Source of the DNA: PNON01 sp963757065
Lineage (GTDB): Bacteria > Chloroflexota > Anaerolineae > Anaerolineales > Anaerolineaceae
Reading direction: 5' to 3'
NCBI GenBank assembly: GCA_963757065.1
Contig: CAVWQC010000007.1
Span: forward strand, 930,001 to 994,000
DNA length: 64,000 nucleotides
Made by a program: the position numbers and the translations under genes. Shown here one piece after another: positions 56,225-64,000 of this stretch. Under the pieces are notes generated by a model. That model did no database searches and was not told the origin of the DNA. It worked only from the letters and a program-made list of their open reading frames with translations. The stretch's first letter is position 1. Every line of letters begins with the position of its first letter.

Positions 56225-56319
56225 GAAGGTATCATTTGGTCGCTTTACCGTTGAATTAGGTAATACCTTCAAGGAGCAAGTAGCGAAACTGGTCAAGTTT
56301 TGACTAGTTATTATTTTTT
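56225..56319 (+). promoter_or_regulatory. Candidate structured leader/attenuator upstream of the beta-helix protein
   Basis: A stem GAAGGTA/TACCTTC (56225-56231 with 56264-56270) encloses a smaller TTACC/GGTAA hairpin. It is followed by an intrinsic terminator (10-bp stem 56287-56296 with 56300-56309, one G-U pair, then six T at 56314-56319) only 45 bases before the GTG start. A terminator ahead of a gene implies premature termination control. No known riboswitch class was recognised. The first ~200 bases of this 341-bp gap are AT-rich with nothing else visible. Confidence 0.5.
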
Positions 56320-56364
56320 ATTGGTGTTGTATCTAATAATCTTATTAGTAGAACGGAGGGTATT

Positions 56365-58677
56365 GTGAATAAAAAATTAGTTAAGGTCAGCAGGATTATA
56401 TTTATCGTCTTTTTCATTGCAGGATTATTATTTCCAGCTGGAGTGGTTGTGAGGGCGGATGATGCAGTCACTCCGGAAGTTCCAGCAGAATCTACTGAAG
56501 TAGTGGTACCACCTGAGGAACCGGCAGCAGAAGTGGCATCAGAGTCATCAGTTGTTGAATCAGCCCAGGGAACTGATACTGATCCAACTCCAGTGGAAGA
56601 AACAGCAGCGGATGTTATGACTGTAATTGCCGAAAGTGGATCAGTCATTACAGATGATGCTGGAAATGAATTACCAATGGCCTCATCAGTAGTAGCTGAA
56701 GCAATTGCCGGATCGGATCCTTACATCATCCGTCCTTCAATTCATGGAGATGTGACATATCGTTTCCTGGTGAGCTGTGTCGGATACACAAATGATGCAA
56801 CAAACGAATGTATCGAAACACCATATCCGGTGCAGATGGCAGTGAATTTTGCTGCTCCCGGTGAAACGATCAATATAGAAGCCGACAATTATGACGAGAC
56901 AGTGCAAATCTCATCAAATGTAATATTAAATGGAATTGGCGGGATTGCATCGGTGAATGCCTTCATCCTGATGAGTGGGGAAAATGTCACCGGGTCCACA
57001 AACGTGTTTGCACCTCTAGTCTTTGTAAACAATGGAGCTTCGATCAATGATGGATTGTTACTGGCAGCAACTAATGGGACAGTGAATGTTGCAGCTGGAA
57101 CTTATAATGAACAAATCAAAATCAAAAAATCAGTTCATTTGATTGGTGAGGGAAAAGCAACTACCAGTATCCTTTATTCCGGTGCATTAACATCCAGTGG
57201 CAGTTTCGATGTTTCAAGTATTATCGAAATATCCGGGGACAATGTTCAAGCTGAGGTTTCTGGGTTCAATATTTCAGGCAACGGGTTAACATCCACAACA
57301 GATAGGATCGCAGCAATATATGTATTTGATTTAGCTGAAGCAAATATCCATGATAATCTGATCTCTGTGGGGAATACACCCGGCAAGACAGGAGTTGGAG
57401 TACAGGTGGGCAGGAGCGCTGCAGTGAATAGTGGTACACATGCTCATGCGGAAATCTGGAATAATGAGATCGTCAATTTCACGACTTACGGAATATCTGT
57501 GGAACACGATGATTATCCTCGATCACTTACCCATGGTACGACAGCCTATATCCATGACAACTTAATAGATGGAGCAGGTGTTGCGCCGGTAGGCGATCAA
57601 GTTGGCATACGTGTCTTCAATGAAGGTGATTCGGTGTTTGGTAACAATGCCAGGGCGACCATTGCTCATAACCTGATCATAAATAATGACTATGCAGGGG
57701 TTCTATTGGTCAATGCCAGGGATATGAACGTTCATCATAATGTGATCACAGGCAATCTCAACGGCGTGGTGACCCAAACTAAAGTAAGCGGTGGGGTCCA
57801 TGATAATGACATATATAACAACACGAACAATAATGCGATACTGAATGGCATTCTGGATTTAAGCATGTTTAGTAATAACTGGTGGGGTGTAGACCCGAAA
57901 ATTGACGGCGGTCTGGGCGGACTGAACCTTGTTAATACTTTGCCATTGCGGACCAAAGCTGTAAATCCGGCTGTTGGAATTGGATCTTTCAGCAATCCAT
58001 TAGCCGAAAACACTCCATTTACCTGGTATGGGGAGGACATGGATGAAGATGGAGTATTGAATGGGGATGATAATTGTCCTACAGATTCAAATCCAACACA
58101 GGATCCGTCAATATGTAATGGAGATGTAGATGGAGATCTCATCCTGAATAACATCGATAATTGTCCCACAACCCCCAATCATAATCAGGTGGATACAAAT
58201 GGTAATGGTGTCGGAAATGCGTGTGAAGAAGATTCTCCACGAGATGAATTAAATGGAGTTGAGATTCCAGTTACCGGAGCACAGGCATTAAATTGCTCAA
58301 CGGCAGATGAATTGCAGCTTGACCTTTCGGATGGTTCAAGACTGGTTGTTGCTTTTAATAGTATTCTCTGTGGTTATGAAGCTACTCTCACTCAGGAAGT
58401 GGAAGAAACGTTACCTCCAGTGGAATTACCAACTGGAAACGCCCTTCAAAAGGCATTGACTTATAAGTTAATCAAAGAGGGAGTAGTCTTCGAAGATTTG
58501 CCGATTTCCGCAATTGCAAGCATCAAGTTCTCTGTTGGTGGTAACGCACAAAACCTATCCATCCTGTTTTGGGATGCTGCAGCAAGTAATTGGGTCGATC
58601 TGGGAGGAACCCTAGTTGATGGATACTTCTCAGTAGATACTACAAAAACTGGTACATTTGTACTAGTGTCAAAGTAA
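56365..58677 (+). CDS. Secreted right-handed beta-helix protein with thrombospondin type 3 repeats
   Basis: 770 residues from GTG 56365, with GGAGG six bases upstream. Signal peptide (about 1-31), an acidic Pro/Glu/Val-rich linker (to about 85), a domain shared with the 61142 gene (about 85-170), a parallel beta-helix (about 170-545; repeated HDNLI, WNNEIVN, IHDNLIDG, AHNLIINN, HHNVITGN), calcium-binding type 3 repeats (DMDEDGVLNGDDNCP, about 553-630) and a C-terminal domain with NCS...SILCGYEATL ending in GTFVLVSK. Probably a cell-surface or released carbohydrate-binding or lyase-like protein. No catalytic residues can be assigned. Confidence 0.85.
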   Translation: MNKKLVKVSRIIFIVFFIAGLLFPAGVVVRADDAVTPEVPAESTEVVVPPEEPAAEVASESSVVESAQGTDTDPTPVEETAADVMTVIAESGSVITDDAGNELPMASSVVAEAIAGSDPYIIRPSIHGDVTYRFLVSCVGYTNDATNECIETPYPVQMAVNFAAPGETINIEADNYDETVQISSNVILNGIGGIASVNAFILMSGENVTGSTNVFAPLVFVNNGASINDGLLLAATNGTVNVAAGTYNEQIKIKKSVHLIGEGKATTSILYSGALTSSGSFDVSSIIEISGDNVQAEVSGFNISGNGLTSTTDRIAAIYVFDLAEANIHDNLISVGNTPGKTGVGVQVGRSAAVNSGTHAHAEIWNNEIVNFTTYGISVEHDDYPRSLTHGTTAYIHDNLIDGAGVAPVGDQVGIRVFNEGDSVFGNNARATIAHNLIINNDYAGVLLVNARDMNVHHNVITGNLNGVVTQTKVSGGVHDNDIYNNTNNNAILNGILDLSMFSNNWWGVDPKIDGGLGGLNLVNTLPLRTKAVNPAVGIGSFSNPLAENTPFTWYGEDMDEDGVLNGDDNCPTDSNPTQDPSICNGDVDGDLILNNIDNCPTTPNHNQVDTNGNGVGNACEEDSPRDELNGVEIPVTGAQALNCSTADELQLDLSDGSRLVVAFNSILCGYEATLTQEVEETLPPVELPTGNALQKALTYKLIKEGVVFEDLPISAIASIKFSVGGNAQNLSILFWDAAASNWVDLGGTLVDGYFSVDTTKTGTFVLVSK

Positions 58678-58689
58678 ATAAATATAGAA

Positions 58690-58727
58690 ATTCCCGGAAT
58701 GGTGGATCGTACCACCATTCCGGGAAT
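58690..58727 (+). terminator. Hairpin after the beta-helix gene
   Basis: A 16-bp perfect stem (ATTCCCGGAATGGTGG and its complement) with a six-base loop starts 12 bases after the stop. No T-run follows. Confidence 0.75.
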
Positions 58728-58730
58728 AAT

Positions 58731-60313
58731 ATCAGTAAAGGACGAAAAAAAGCAGTTTTCTGCTACTTGATTGAATTATTTTGGGGGTGTATTTAAATGA
58801 TTTAGCTCAATTCTCTGTGAGAAAATACTTGAATAAGTGAATATTAAATATGAACGTATTAAATATTTTACATTTTTTTTGCAAGTTGTGAAATTTTACA
58901 GAAAATATCCTTAGGTCATACAAAACAGAAAATCGATTTGTAATAATTGGATGACCATAGGTTGTGGAAAATTACTTATCAGTAAAGTATGAAAAAAGTA
59001 TTATCAAAAATCTGATTGTTGAACATACAATGTAAAGTCCACAAAGAGAGAAAGTACTATTCTAGGAGTGCAAATTGCGATATCTTGGTCTTATATATAG
59101 GTTTAATTTAAGAAATCTTGATCATTTTAATAACAGTATCGGTGAAACGGATTCATTCAAATTGTGTAACAGGTAATCAAACGACCTCCTACATTGCACA
59201 TTTAATTGGATCGCGCATACGGTTATACTTTGCCTTCAGGCCGAAATACGATCACCCACATAATTCAAATAGCTGCATGTTTTCCTCTGGATTTTTGCCC
59301 TCTTTTCTCCTTGCATGGGTGATGTCAGAATGCTGGCAGATTTAGTCAACGGTTTAATCTTCTCTTAAAATAACATTATTTTCCTTCGGTATTAATAGTA
59401 AGAATTTAGGTCAATCATGGACACCTATATCCAGGTGATAAACATCTTTGGTAACTTAAAGATGTCAGTTGTCAATTTTGGGTAACATATACCATACTAC
59501 AGGTGAGTATGAATTTGAAAAGCCTTATTTTTAGGTGCGAGTATTCATCAATTGCATATTTGGATATCTTGGTGCAATACCATTGGAATTATCCGTTAAG
59601 TAATCAAGGTGTGGTCTGGACATAAATTCCAACGACCGCGAGGTTTGAGGGTTCAAGTCCCTCTCGCCCTCACAAAATATTCTATATTATTACCTTTCTC
59701 CAACCTGCTGATCCAAATATTTACATTTATTTGATCTACGAAATCCATTAATCAACTTTAATGGAATAACCGCCTGACATCTTAACCCATCTCAGGAGAG
59801 TGCCGAAGGAGAATACAATCACTACGATGAAGCTATTAGCATAAATTATCCAATATATAACCAATAATAAACTAACTAAAGACTATTGCCAAACATATAC
59901 TAATCACTATAATATATTAATATAAGACTAATAACTTAATACAACAATCCTGAATTGTGGTATCGTAGTGAAGAATTGGATTGACATGGGTGGAACGATT
60001 TCAGATGGATGTTTCTTAGTTGAAATAACGAAAATTGATATATGCATACTTGTATCAAAGAATAATCTAAGAGTGATCCTATGGAAGTTGAACTATATTT
60101 ATTAATTGGGGATATAACCAGTTTGATGCAATAAGGGTAAAAAGAGAATTATGGAATTACGATAGATTATATTTACGGGTTGAAATTGTTACAAATATTT
60201 ATCCATCATGTTACGATTGCACAAGAAGAGTAATGTTTGTATAAATTTAAGAATACACTGAAATTTGAATGCAAAGTATAAGAAATCCGAAAGTACTTTG
60301 ATCGGAGATATAA
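58731..60313 (+). other. 1.6-kb region without recognisable genes
   Basis: AT-rich, with stops in all frames apart from a short frame at 59118-59345 (75 codons) that has no family likeness, no Shine-Dalgarno sequence and Cys/Ser/His-rich composition unlike its neighbours. The only recognisable element is the tRNA-Leu 3' fragment at 59617-59669. It may hold eroded genes from an inserted element, or untranslated control sequence for the response regulator at 60314. Confidence 0.6.
59617..59669 (+). repeat. Partial copy of the tRNA-Leu(TAA) 3' half (att-like)
   Basis: Matches tRNA-Leu from the anticodon region to the acceptor end: a 12-base identity (59633-59644 with 55895-55906) and a 24-base identity (59646-59669 with 55909-55932), with one base lost between and several changes on the anticodon side. 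The 5' half is absent. This is the footprint left by site-specific integration into a tRNA 3' end, or by a partial duplication. No integrase gene lies between the copies. Confidence 0.75.
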
Positions 60314-61138
60314 ATGACAATAACACAGAATTGGGAAAAAACAATCTCACCTGGTATTGACCTCGACATGGTTAAGGATTCTCATAAGCGATTAACCGCA
60401 ATGATCATAGACGATGAACCTGAGACTGTCCGGATGATGAAATTTATCCTAATGGAAGCTGGAATGGATGTCGTCGGAGCGAATTGTGGTCTTGACGCAA
60501 TAGATATTTGTCCCCATACTCATCCGGATGTAATTTTGCTTGATCTGATGATGCCCGAAATGGATGGATACGAGACTTTTAGATACTTGCGAAATATTAC
60601 CAATGCTCCTGTGTTGATCGTTTCTGCTAAAAGTCAAAAAGAGGAAGTCGTAAAAGGTCTCGTGTTTGGTGCAGACGATTACTTGACCAAGCCATTTTAT
60701 CCTGATGAATTGGTTGCAAGGGTTAATAATATTGTAAAACGAAGCAAGTATGTAAAACCAATTGCTGCATATTCATTCCCTAACATTAATTTAACCATTG
60801 ATATCGAGTCACGGGAAGTAAATTTACGAGGTACAACATTCCTTTTACCGAGAGTGGAATTCGAGGTATTATTAGTATTAGCAAAGTACGCACCAAAAAT
60901 AGTAACAAAAGAAGTGATAGCTCATGAAGTCTGGGGGGAAGACAGCGATAAAATACAAAAAAGGATCAAGTATTTTGTCCATATCATCAGGCGAAAGCTG
61001 GAAATTGATCCTCATGCACCAAGAATAATCATTAGTCGTGAAGGTCTTGGGTATCGACTTGATACTGATGACTCCATGCCAGGTAATACAAAACGATTTA
61101 ATCCTCGGAAAAAATCGATCAAATCGAAAGTTCTATAA
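60314..61138 (+). CDS. OmpR-family response regulator
   Basis: 274 residues. A 25-residue N-terminal extension, receiver domain (AMIIDDEPETVRMM; phospho-acceptor Asp in VILLDLMMPEMDGYE; Lys in TKPFYPDELVARV), a linker and a winged-helix DNA-binding domain (FLLPRVEFEVLLVLAKYAP and IKYFVHIIRRKLE, GLGYRLDT), followed by a basic tail. No sensor kinase is adjacent. It starts an apparent two-gene operon with the secreted beta-helix-family protein three bases downstream, which it may regulate. Confidence 0.92.
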   Translation: MTITQNWEKTISPGIDLDMVKDSHKRLTAMIIDDEPETVRMMKFILMEAGMDVVGANCGLDAIDICPHTHPDVILLDLMMPEMDGYETFRYLRNITNAPVLIVSAKSQKEEVVKGLVFGADDYLTKPFYPDELVARVNNIVKRSKYVKPIAAYSFPNINLTIDIESREVNLRGTTFLLPRVEFEVLLVLAKYAPKIVTKEVIAHEVWGEDSDKIQKRIKYFVHIIRRKLEIDPHAPRIIISREGLGYRLDTDDSMPGNTKRFNPRKKSIKSKVL

Positions 61139-61141
61139 ATA

Positions 61142-62359
61142 ATGAAAATAAATATAAGCAATATTAAAACAGGGATCCTTCTTTTTGCAATCCTATTTTT
61201 TGAATTGTCAAGTCCGCTATCAGTTGTATCGGCAGATGATTCTCCAGTTGAAGGTACTCCCGAAGAAACGGGTAACGGAACTGAGCTGAGTACAACTGAT
61301 GCTACTATTCCGGAAGAAGCAGACGATCAATCTTTATTGGAAAATACCTCAAGCACAGAGGAGAGTATCAAACCGGTTGTTGATCAAATCACCGAATCAG
61401 GTAATGAAATCTTGGATGGTAATGGCAATGCTCTACCCCTGGCAAGCCAACAAACTGCAGATCTATTATCTGGTGATCCTTTCTTCGCGGATCCTGTTGA
61501 TCCAACTGTAGCACGGGTATTTCTAAAAGACTGCACAGGCTGGATCCTTCCTGCTGGATTCACCTCAGGGACGTGTACCGCCACTGACACACCTGTACAG
61601 AATGCCATTAATGCGGCCAGCTCTGGTACAACAATATTTATCACTCCAGGTCATTATGCAGAAACGGTATCGATTTACTCCAATAACCTGGCAATCGTCG
61701 GATTTGGCGGTGATGCGTTCATTGATCAGCTTAACCTGTTTGCAGATTTGAATGATTCCACGCATAATTTTTATTCTCCATTAGTGCACATTTATCATGG
61801 TGGAAATCTTATTGATGGGACAAACATACTTCAATCTGGTGGGCAAATTATCATCCACTCAAAGGATCTCAAAAAGAAAGATTCTCAATCGATTCCAGGA
61901 GATCCTTCTTCCGCTGCAAGTAATGTGGATTCGGTTGAAGTGAATGGCTCCGAGATCATAAGTTTTTCATGCAGTAAACCATTTGAACTTATTCTTCCAT
62001 CTGGTACCAGGGTCAGATCCACAAGTATTCTTTGTGGTTACTCGGGAAGTCTTTCGACTATTGACCTGGCTGGTTTGCCTGGCATTATGAATGATCAATA
62101 TCAATTCATTGAAGGTGTATCTTTAGTGATGAGAAATGCAGGGAATCCCATCATTGCTTTACCTGGCTCGTCCAAATTAAAAATTCAATTTGCTCTTCCT
62201 GGTAATATTGATCCATCTTCGGTTTCGATTTTAGGATGGGATCAGAATTTGAACAACGGTGCTGGTGACTGGGTGACAATAAGCAGCCTGGAGATCGCCG
62301 AAGGGTTTGCAACTATTACGGCTAATTACCCCGGATACTTTATTATGGTCATTAAATAG
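61142..62359 (+). CDS. Secreted protein related to the beta-helix protein at 56365
   Basis: 405 residues. Signal peptide (about 1-31), an acidic Thr/Glu linker, then the shared N-terminal domain (ESGNEILDGNGNALPLAS against ESGSVITDDAGNELPMAS), a short beta-helix start (TPVQNAINAASSGTTIFITPG), and the shared C-terminal domain with FSCSKPFELILPSGTRV, SILCGYSGSL and a GYFIMVIK end. It lacks the long helix and the type 3 repeats, so it looks like a shortened paralogue. The conserved Cys pair in the C-terminal domain suggests a disulfide outside the cell. Confidence 0.8.
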   Translation: MKINISNIKTGILLFAILFFELSSPLSVVSADDSPVEGTPEETGNGTELSTTDATIPEEADDQSLLENTSSTEESIKPVVDQITESGNEILDGNGNALPLASQQTADLLSGDPFFADPVDPTVARVFLKDCTGWILPAGFTSGTCTATDTPVQNAINAASSGTTIFITPGHYAETVSIYSNNLAIVGFGGDAFIDQLNLFADLNDSTHNFYSPLVHIYHGGNLIDGTNILQSGGQIIIHSKDLKKKDSQSIPGDPSSAASNVDSVEVNGSEIISFSCSKPFELILPSGTRVRSTSILCGYSGSLSTIDLAGLPGIMNDQYQFIEGVSLVMRNAGNPIIALPGSSKLKIQFALPGNIDPSSVSILGWDQNLNNGAGDWVTISSLEIAEGFATITANYPGYFIMVIK

Positions 62360-62496
62360 TTATTGAATGTGAAGATAGAAAAATTGGGGGAAGTAAACAA
62401 AAAATCCAATAAAAGCTGATTTTGCATGGGATTTGTGCACAATACACATGCCCCTTGTATGCTCTTTATTGCTATGATAAACTTTCTATCAAGCAA

Positions 62497-62655
62497 CTCA
62501 TCGTGAGAGGTGGAGGGAACGGCCCTAAGAAACCTCGGCAACCATTCGAATAATCTCGATCATCTGGTGCCAAATCCGTCAGGACGCAATTTTTTCCTGA
62601 AAGATGAGGATTATTGACATTAGTCAATACCTCTCTATCTCAGGGAGGTTTTTTT
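62497..62655 (+). ncRNA. SAM-I riboswitch (S box) with terminator
   Basis: P1 pairs CTCATC (62497-62502) with GATGAG (62603-62608). The core has GAGAGGTGGAGGGAACGGCC, AAACCTCGGCAACC and GGTGCCAAATCC, all S-box signatures. A terminator follows (ACCTCTCT with AGGGAGGT, 62629-62649, then seven T). An extended -10 TGCTATGAT lies at 62470-62478. High S-adenosylmethionine turns off the methionine synthase gene behind it. Confidence 0.95.
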
Positions 62656-62668
62656 ATCAGGAGGATCA

Positions 62669-64000
62669 TTGAAAGAACGACAGTATACGAATCGGCGGTA
62701 TCTTGATCTGCTACCACAAAAAGTGGTGGTTTTCGATGGAGCAATGGGAACCAGCCTGCAAAAGATGAATTTATCAATGCAGCATTACGGTAGTGAAAAG
62801 TTGGTTGGTTGCATTGATTTCCTTGTGATCAGTTATCCCGCAGCAGTTGAAGCCGTCCATCGGTCCTTTCTGGAGGTCGGGGTGGATGTCGTTGAGACTT
62901 GTACTTTTCGTTCCAACCGTTTGACCCTCGGTGAATATGGACTTGGTGATAGGGTTATTGAGATCAACACTGCAGCTGCAAAGTTGGCAAAAAATCTGGC
63001 TGACGAATTTAGCAAACCCGATCATCCTCGTCTTGTTGCTGGATCCATAGGACCATCTGGAAAACTTGCCTTCGATAGACGACCCCCAGTTATCTGACAT
63101 TACTTTTGATCAGCTTTCGGATCTTTTCAAAGAGCAAGCGATCGGGTTACTTCAGGGAGGAGTGGATTTAATCCTGATCGAAACATCGCAAGATATTCTG
63201 GAGGTCAAAGCAGTAATTCATGGTGTTCACAGGGCATTTGAAGAAACTGGAGTATTTTTACCAATTCAGGCTCAAGTCACATTGGACACAACAGGAAGAA
63301 TGCTTTTAGGAACAGACATTACAGCGGTAGAGAAGATCCTGGATGGATTGGCGATTGATGTCATCGGGTTGAACTGTTCCACCGGACCGGACTATATGCG
63401 TGAACCAATAATGACCCTGGATGAAATATCTCCTCTTCCGATCTCCTGTATTCCCAACGCAGGCTTACCATTGAATATTGATGGTCAGGCAGTGTACCCA
63501 TTACAGCCGGAACCTTTCGCTGAGGCATTATTCGAGTTTGCGGAAAAATACCATGTGAATGTAGTAGGTGGTTGTTGTGGGACCACCCCGCAACATATGC
63601 GCTTACTGGTGGATAAGGTGGCAAATATATCCATAACAGCCAGGCCACATCAATCGATACCATACCTGGCATCAGCAGTGGATGCAATCCAGACCAGACA
63701 GGTACCCCCTCCTTTCCTGATTGGTGAAAGAATGAATGCCCAGGGAAGTGCAAAGTTCAAAAAGCTTCTATTGGCGGAAGATTATGATGGAATGTTGGCA
63801 ATTGCCCGCTCACAGGTGGCAAATGGTGCTCATGGACTTGATATCAGTGTTGCAGTAACCGAACGCGCTGATGAAAAAGAGATGATGCAAAAGGTTATAA
63901 AAAAAGTATCACCAGTAGTAAAGACCCCTTTCATCATCGACTCTACAGAAGTTGATGTGATGGAAACAGCACTCAAAACCGCACCCGGAAAGTGTTTGAT
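62669..64000 (+). CDS. metH: Methionine synthase, homocysteine- and pterin-binding domains (partial, one frameshift)
   Basis: TTG start with AGGAGG. Homocysteine-binding barrel (VVFDGAMGTSLQKM; zinc ligands in GLNCSTGPDY and VVGGCCGTTPQH), then the start of the methyltetrahydrofolate-binding domain (FLIGERMNAQGSAKFKKLL, ANGAHGLDISVAVTE, IIDSTEVDVMETAL). One extra G near 63072 ends the first open segment at 63097; removing it reads GKLPSIDDPQLSDITF and continues to the window edge. Cobalamin-dependent methionine synthase is favoured because a pterin domain follows; a bifunctional MTHFR fusion is excluded by this domain order. Controlled by the SAM-I riboswitch. Confidence 0.9.

Noticed and set aside
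56210..56320. Cyclic di-GMP or other known riboswitch before the beta-helix gene
   Set aside because: None of the conserved cores I know (GEMM, S box, TPP, cobalamin, preQ1) is present; kept only as an unclassified leader.
59118..59345. 75-codon open frame in the noncoding region near 59 kb
   Set aside because: No Shine-Dalgarno site, no family resemblance and odd composition; in AT-rich DNA a frame of this length is expected by chance.

Overview
The window looks like chromosomal DNA of a free-living, Gram-negative-type or monoderm anaerobe, most probably Chloroflexota, class Anaerolineae. The composition is AT-leaning (roughly low 40s % GC by eye). The lineage guess is inference: it rests on Thr/Pro-rich (TPT) membrane proteins, an Ala/Pro-linker solute-binding lipoprotein, a Ser/Thr kinase fused to a PD40 propeller, corrinoid methyl transfer, and a PUFA-synthase-like gene set outside Proteobacteria. 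The genetic code appears standard, except that one in-frame UGA probably encodes selenocysteine.

Layout. (1) 1-12.1 kb: an iterative fatty-acid/polyketide (Pfa-like) locus. It holds the acyltransferase end of a megasynthase, a KS-ACP-ACP-KR-DH polypeptide, a phosphopantetheinyl transferase, a TetR-regulated ABC-2 exporter, and on the opposite strand a PfaD-type enoyl reductase next to an OsmC-like protein whose reactive Cys is replaced by UGA followed by a SECIS-like hairpin. (2) 12.1-18.5 kb: an MFS transporter with a degenerate FGGY kinase, a thioredoxin-DsbD-like fusion, and a URO-D-type methyltransferase with a corrinoid protein. (3) 18.7-26.6 kb: a giant membrane protein, two tRNA-Ala genes, T-box-controlled leuS, a secreted TPR-like protein and a creatininase-family hydrolase. 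(4) 26.9-32.4 kb: a signalling operon with a ligand-binding hybrid sensor kinase, a CheY-like regulator and a HD-GYP phosphodiesterase. (5) 32.6-40.9 kb: a sugar/polyol uptake and catabolism locus, probably for inositol or a relative. It has two different permeases, a lipoprotein with two tandem binding domains, a half-size ATPase, an IolE-like enzyme, a LacI regulator and an inositol-dehydrogenase-like oxidoreductase, behind a promoter carrying a LacI-type palindrome. (6) 41.2-50.8 kb: RidA, then an exopolysaccharide/cell-wall operon (GT2, polyprenyl-P glycosylphosphotransferase, epimerase, CapD/PglF dehydratase, two FemAB-like proteins) and a D-cysteine desulfhydrase-like gene. (7) 50.8-56.0 kb: a protein kinase, a TPT membrane protein, psuG, a PHP phosphoesterase and tRNA-Leu. 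(8) 56.2-62.4 kb: two related secreted beta-helix proteins, a response regulator, and a 1.6-kb noncoding stretch with a displaced copy of the tRNA-Leu 3' half (att-like). (9) 62.5-64 kb: a SAM-I riboswitch and the start of metH.

Sequence quality. About ten genes are broken by single-base indels, nearly all of them single extra bases, with the highest density at 48.9-50.8 kb. This bias fits sequencing insertions better than gene decay, so most of these genes are annotated here as intact but frameshifted.
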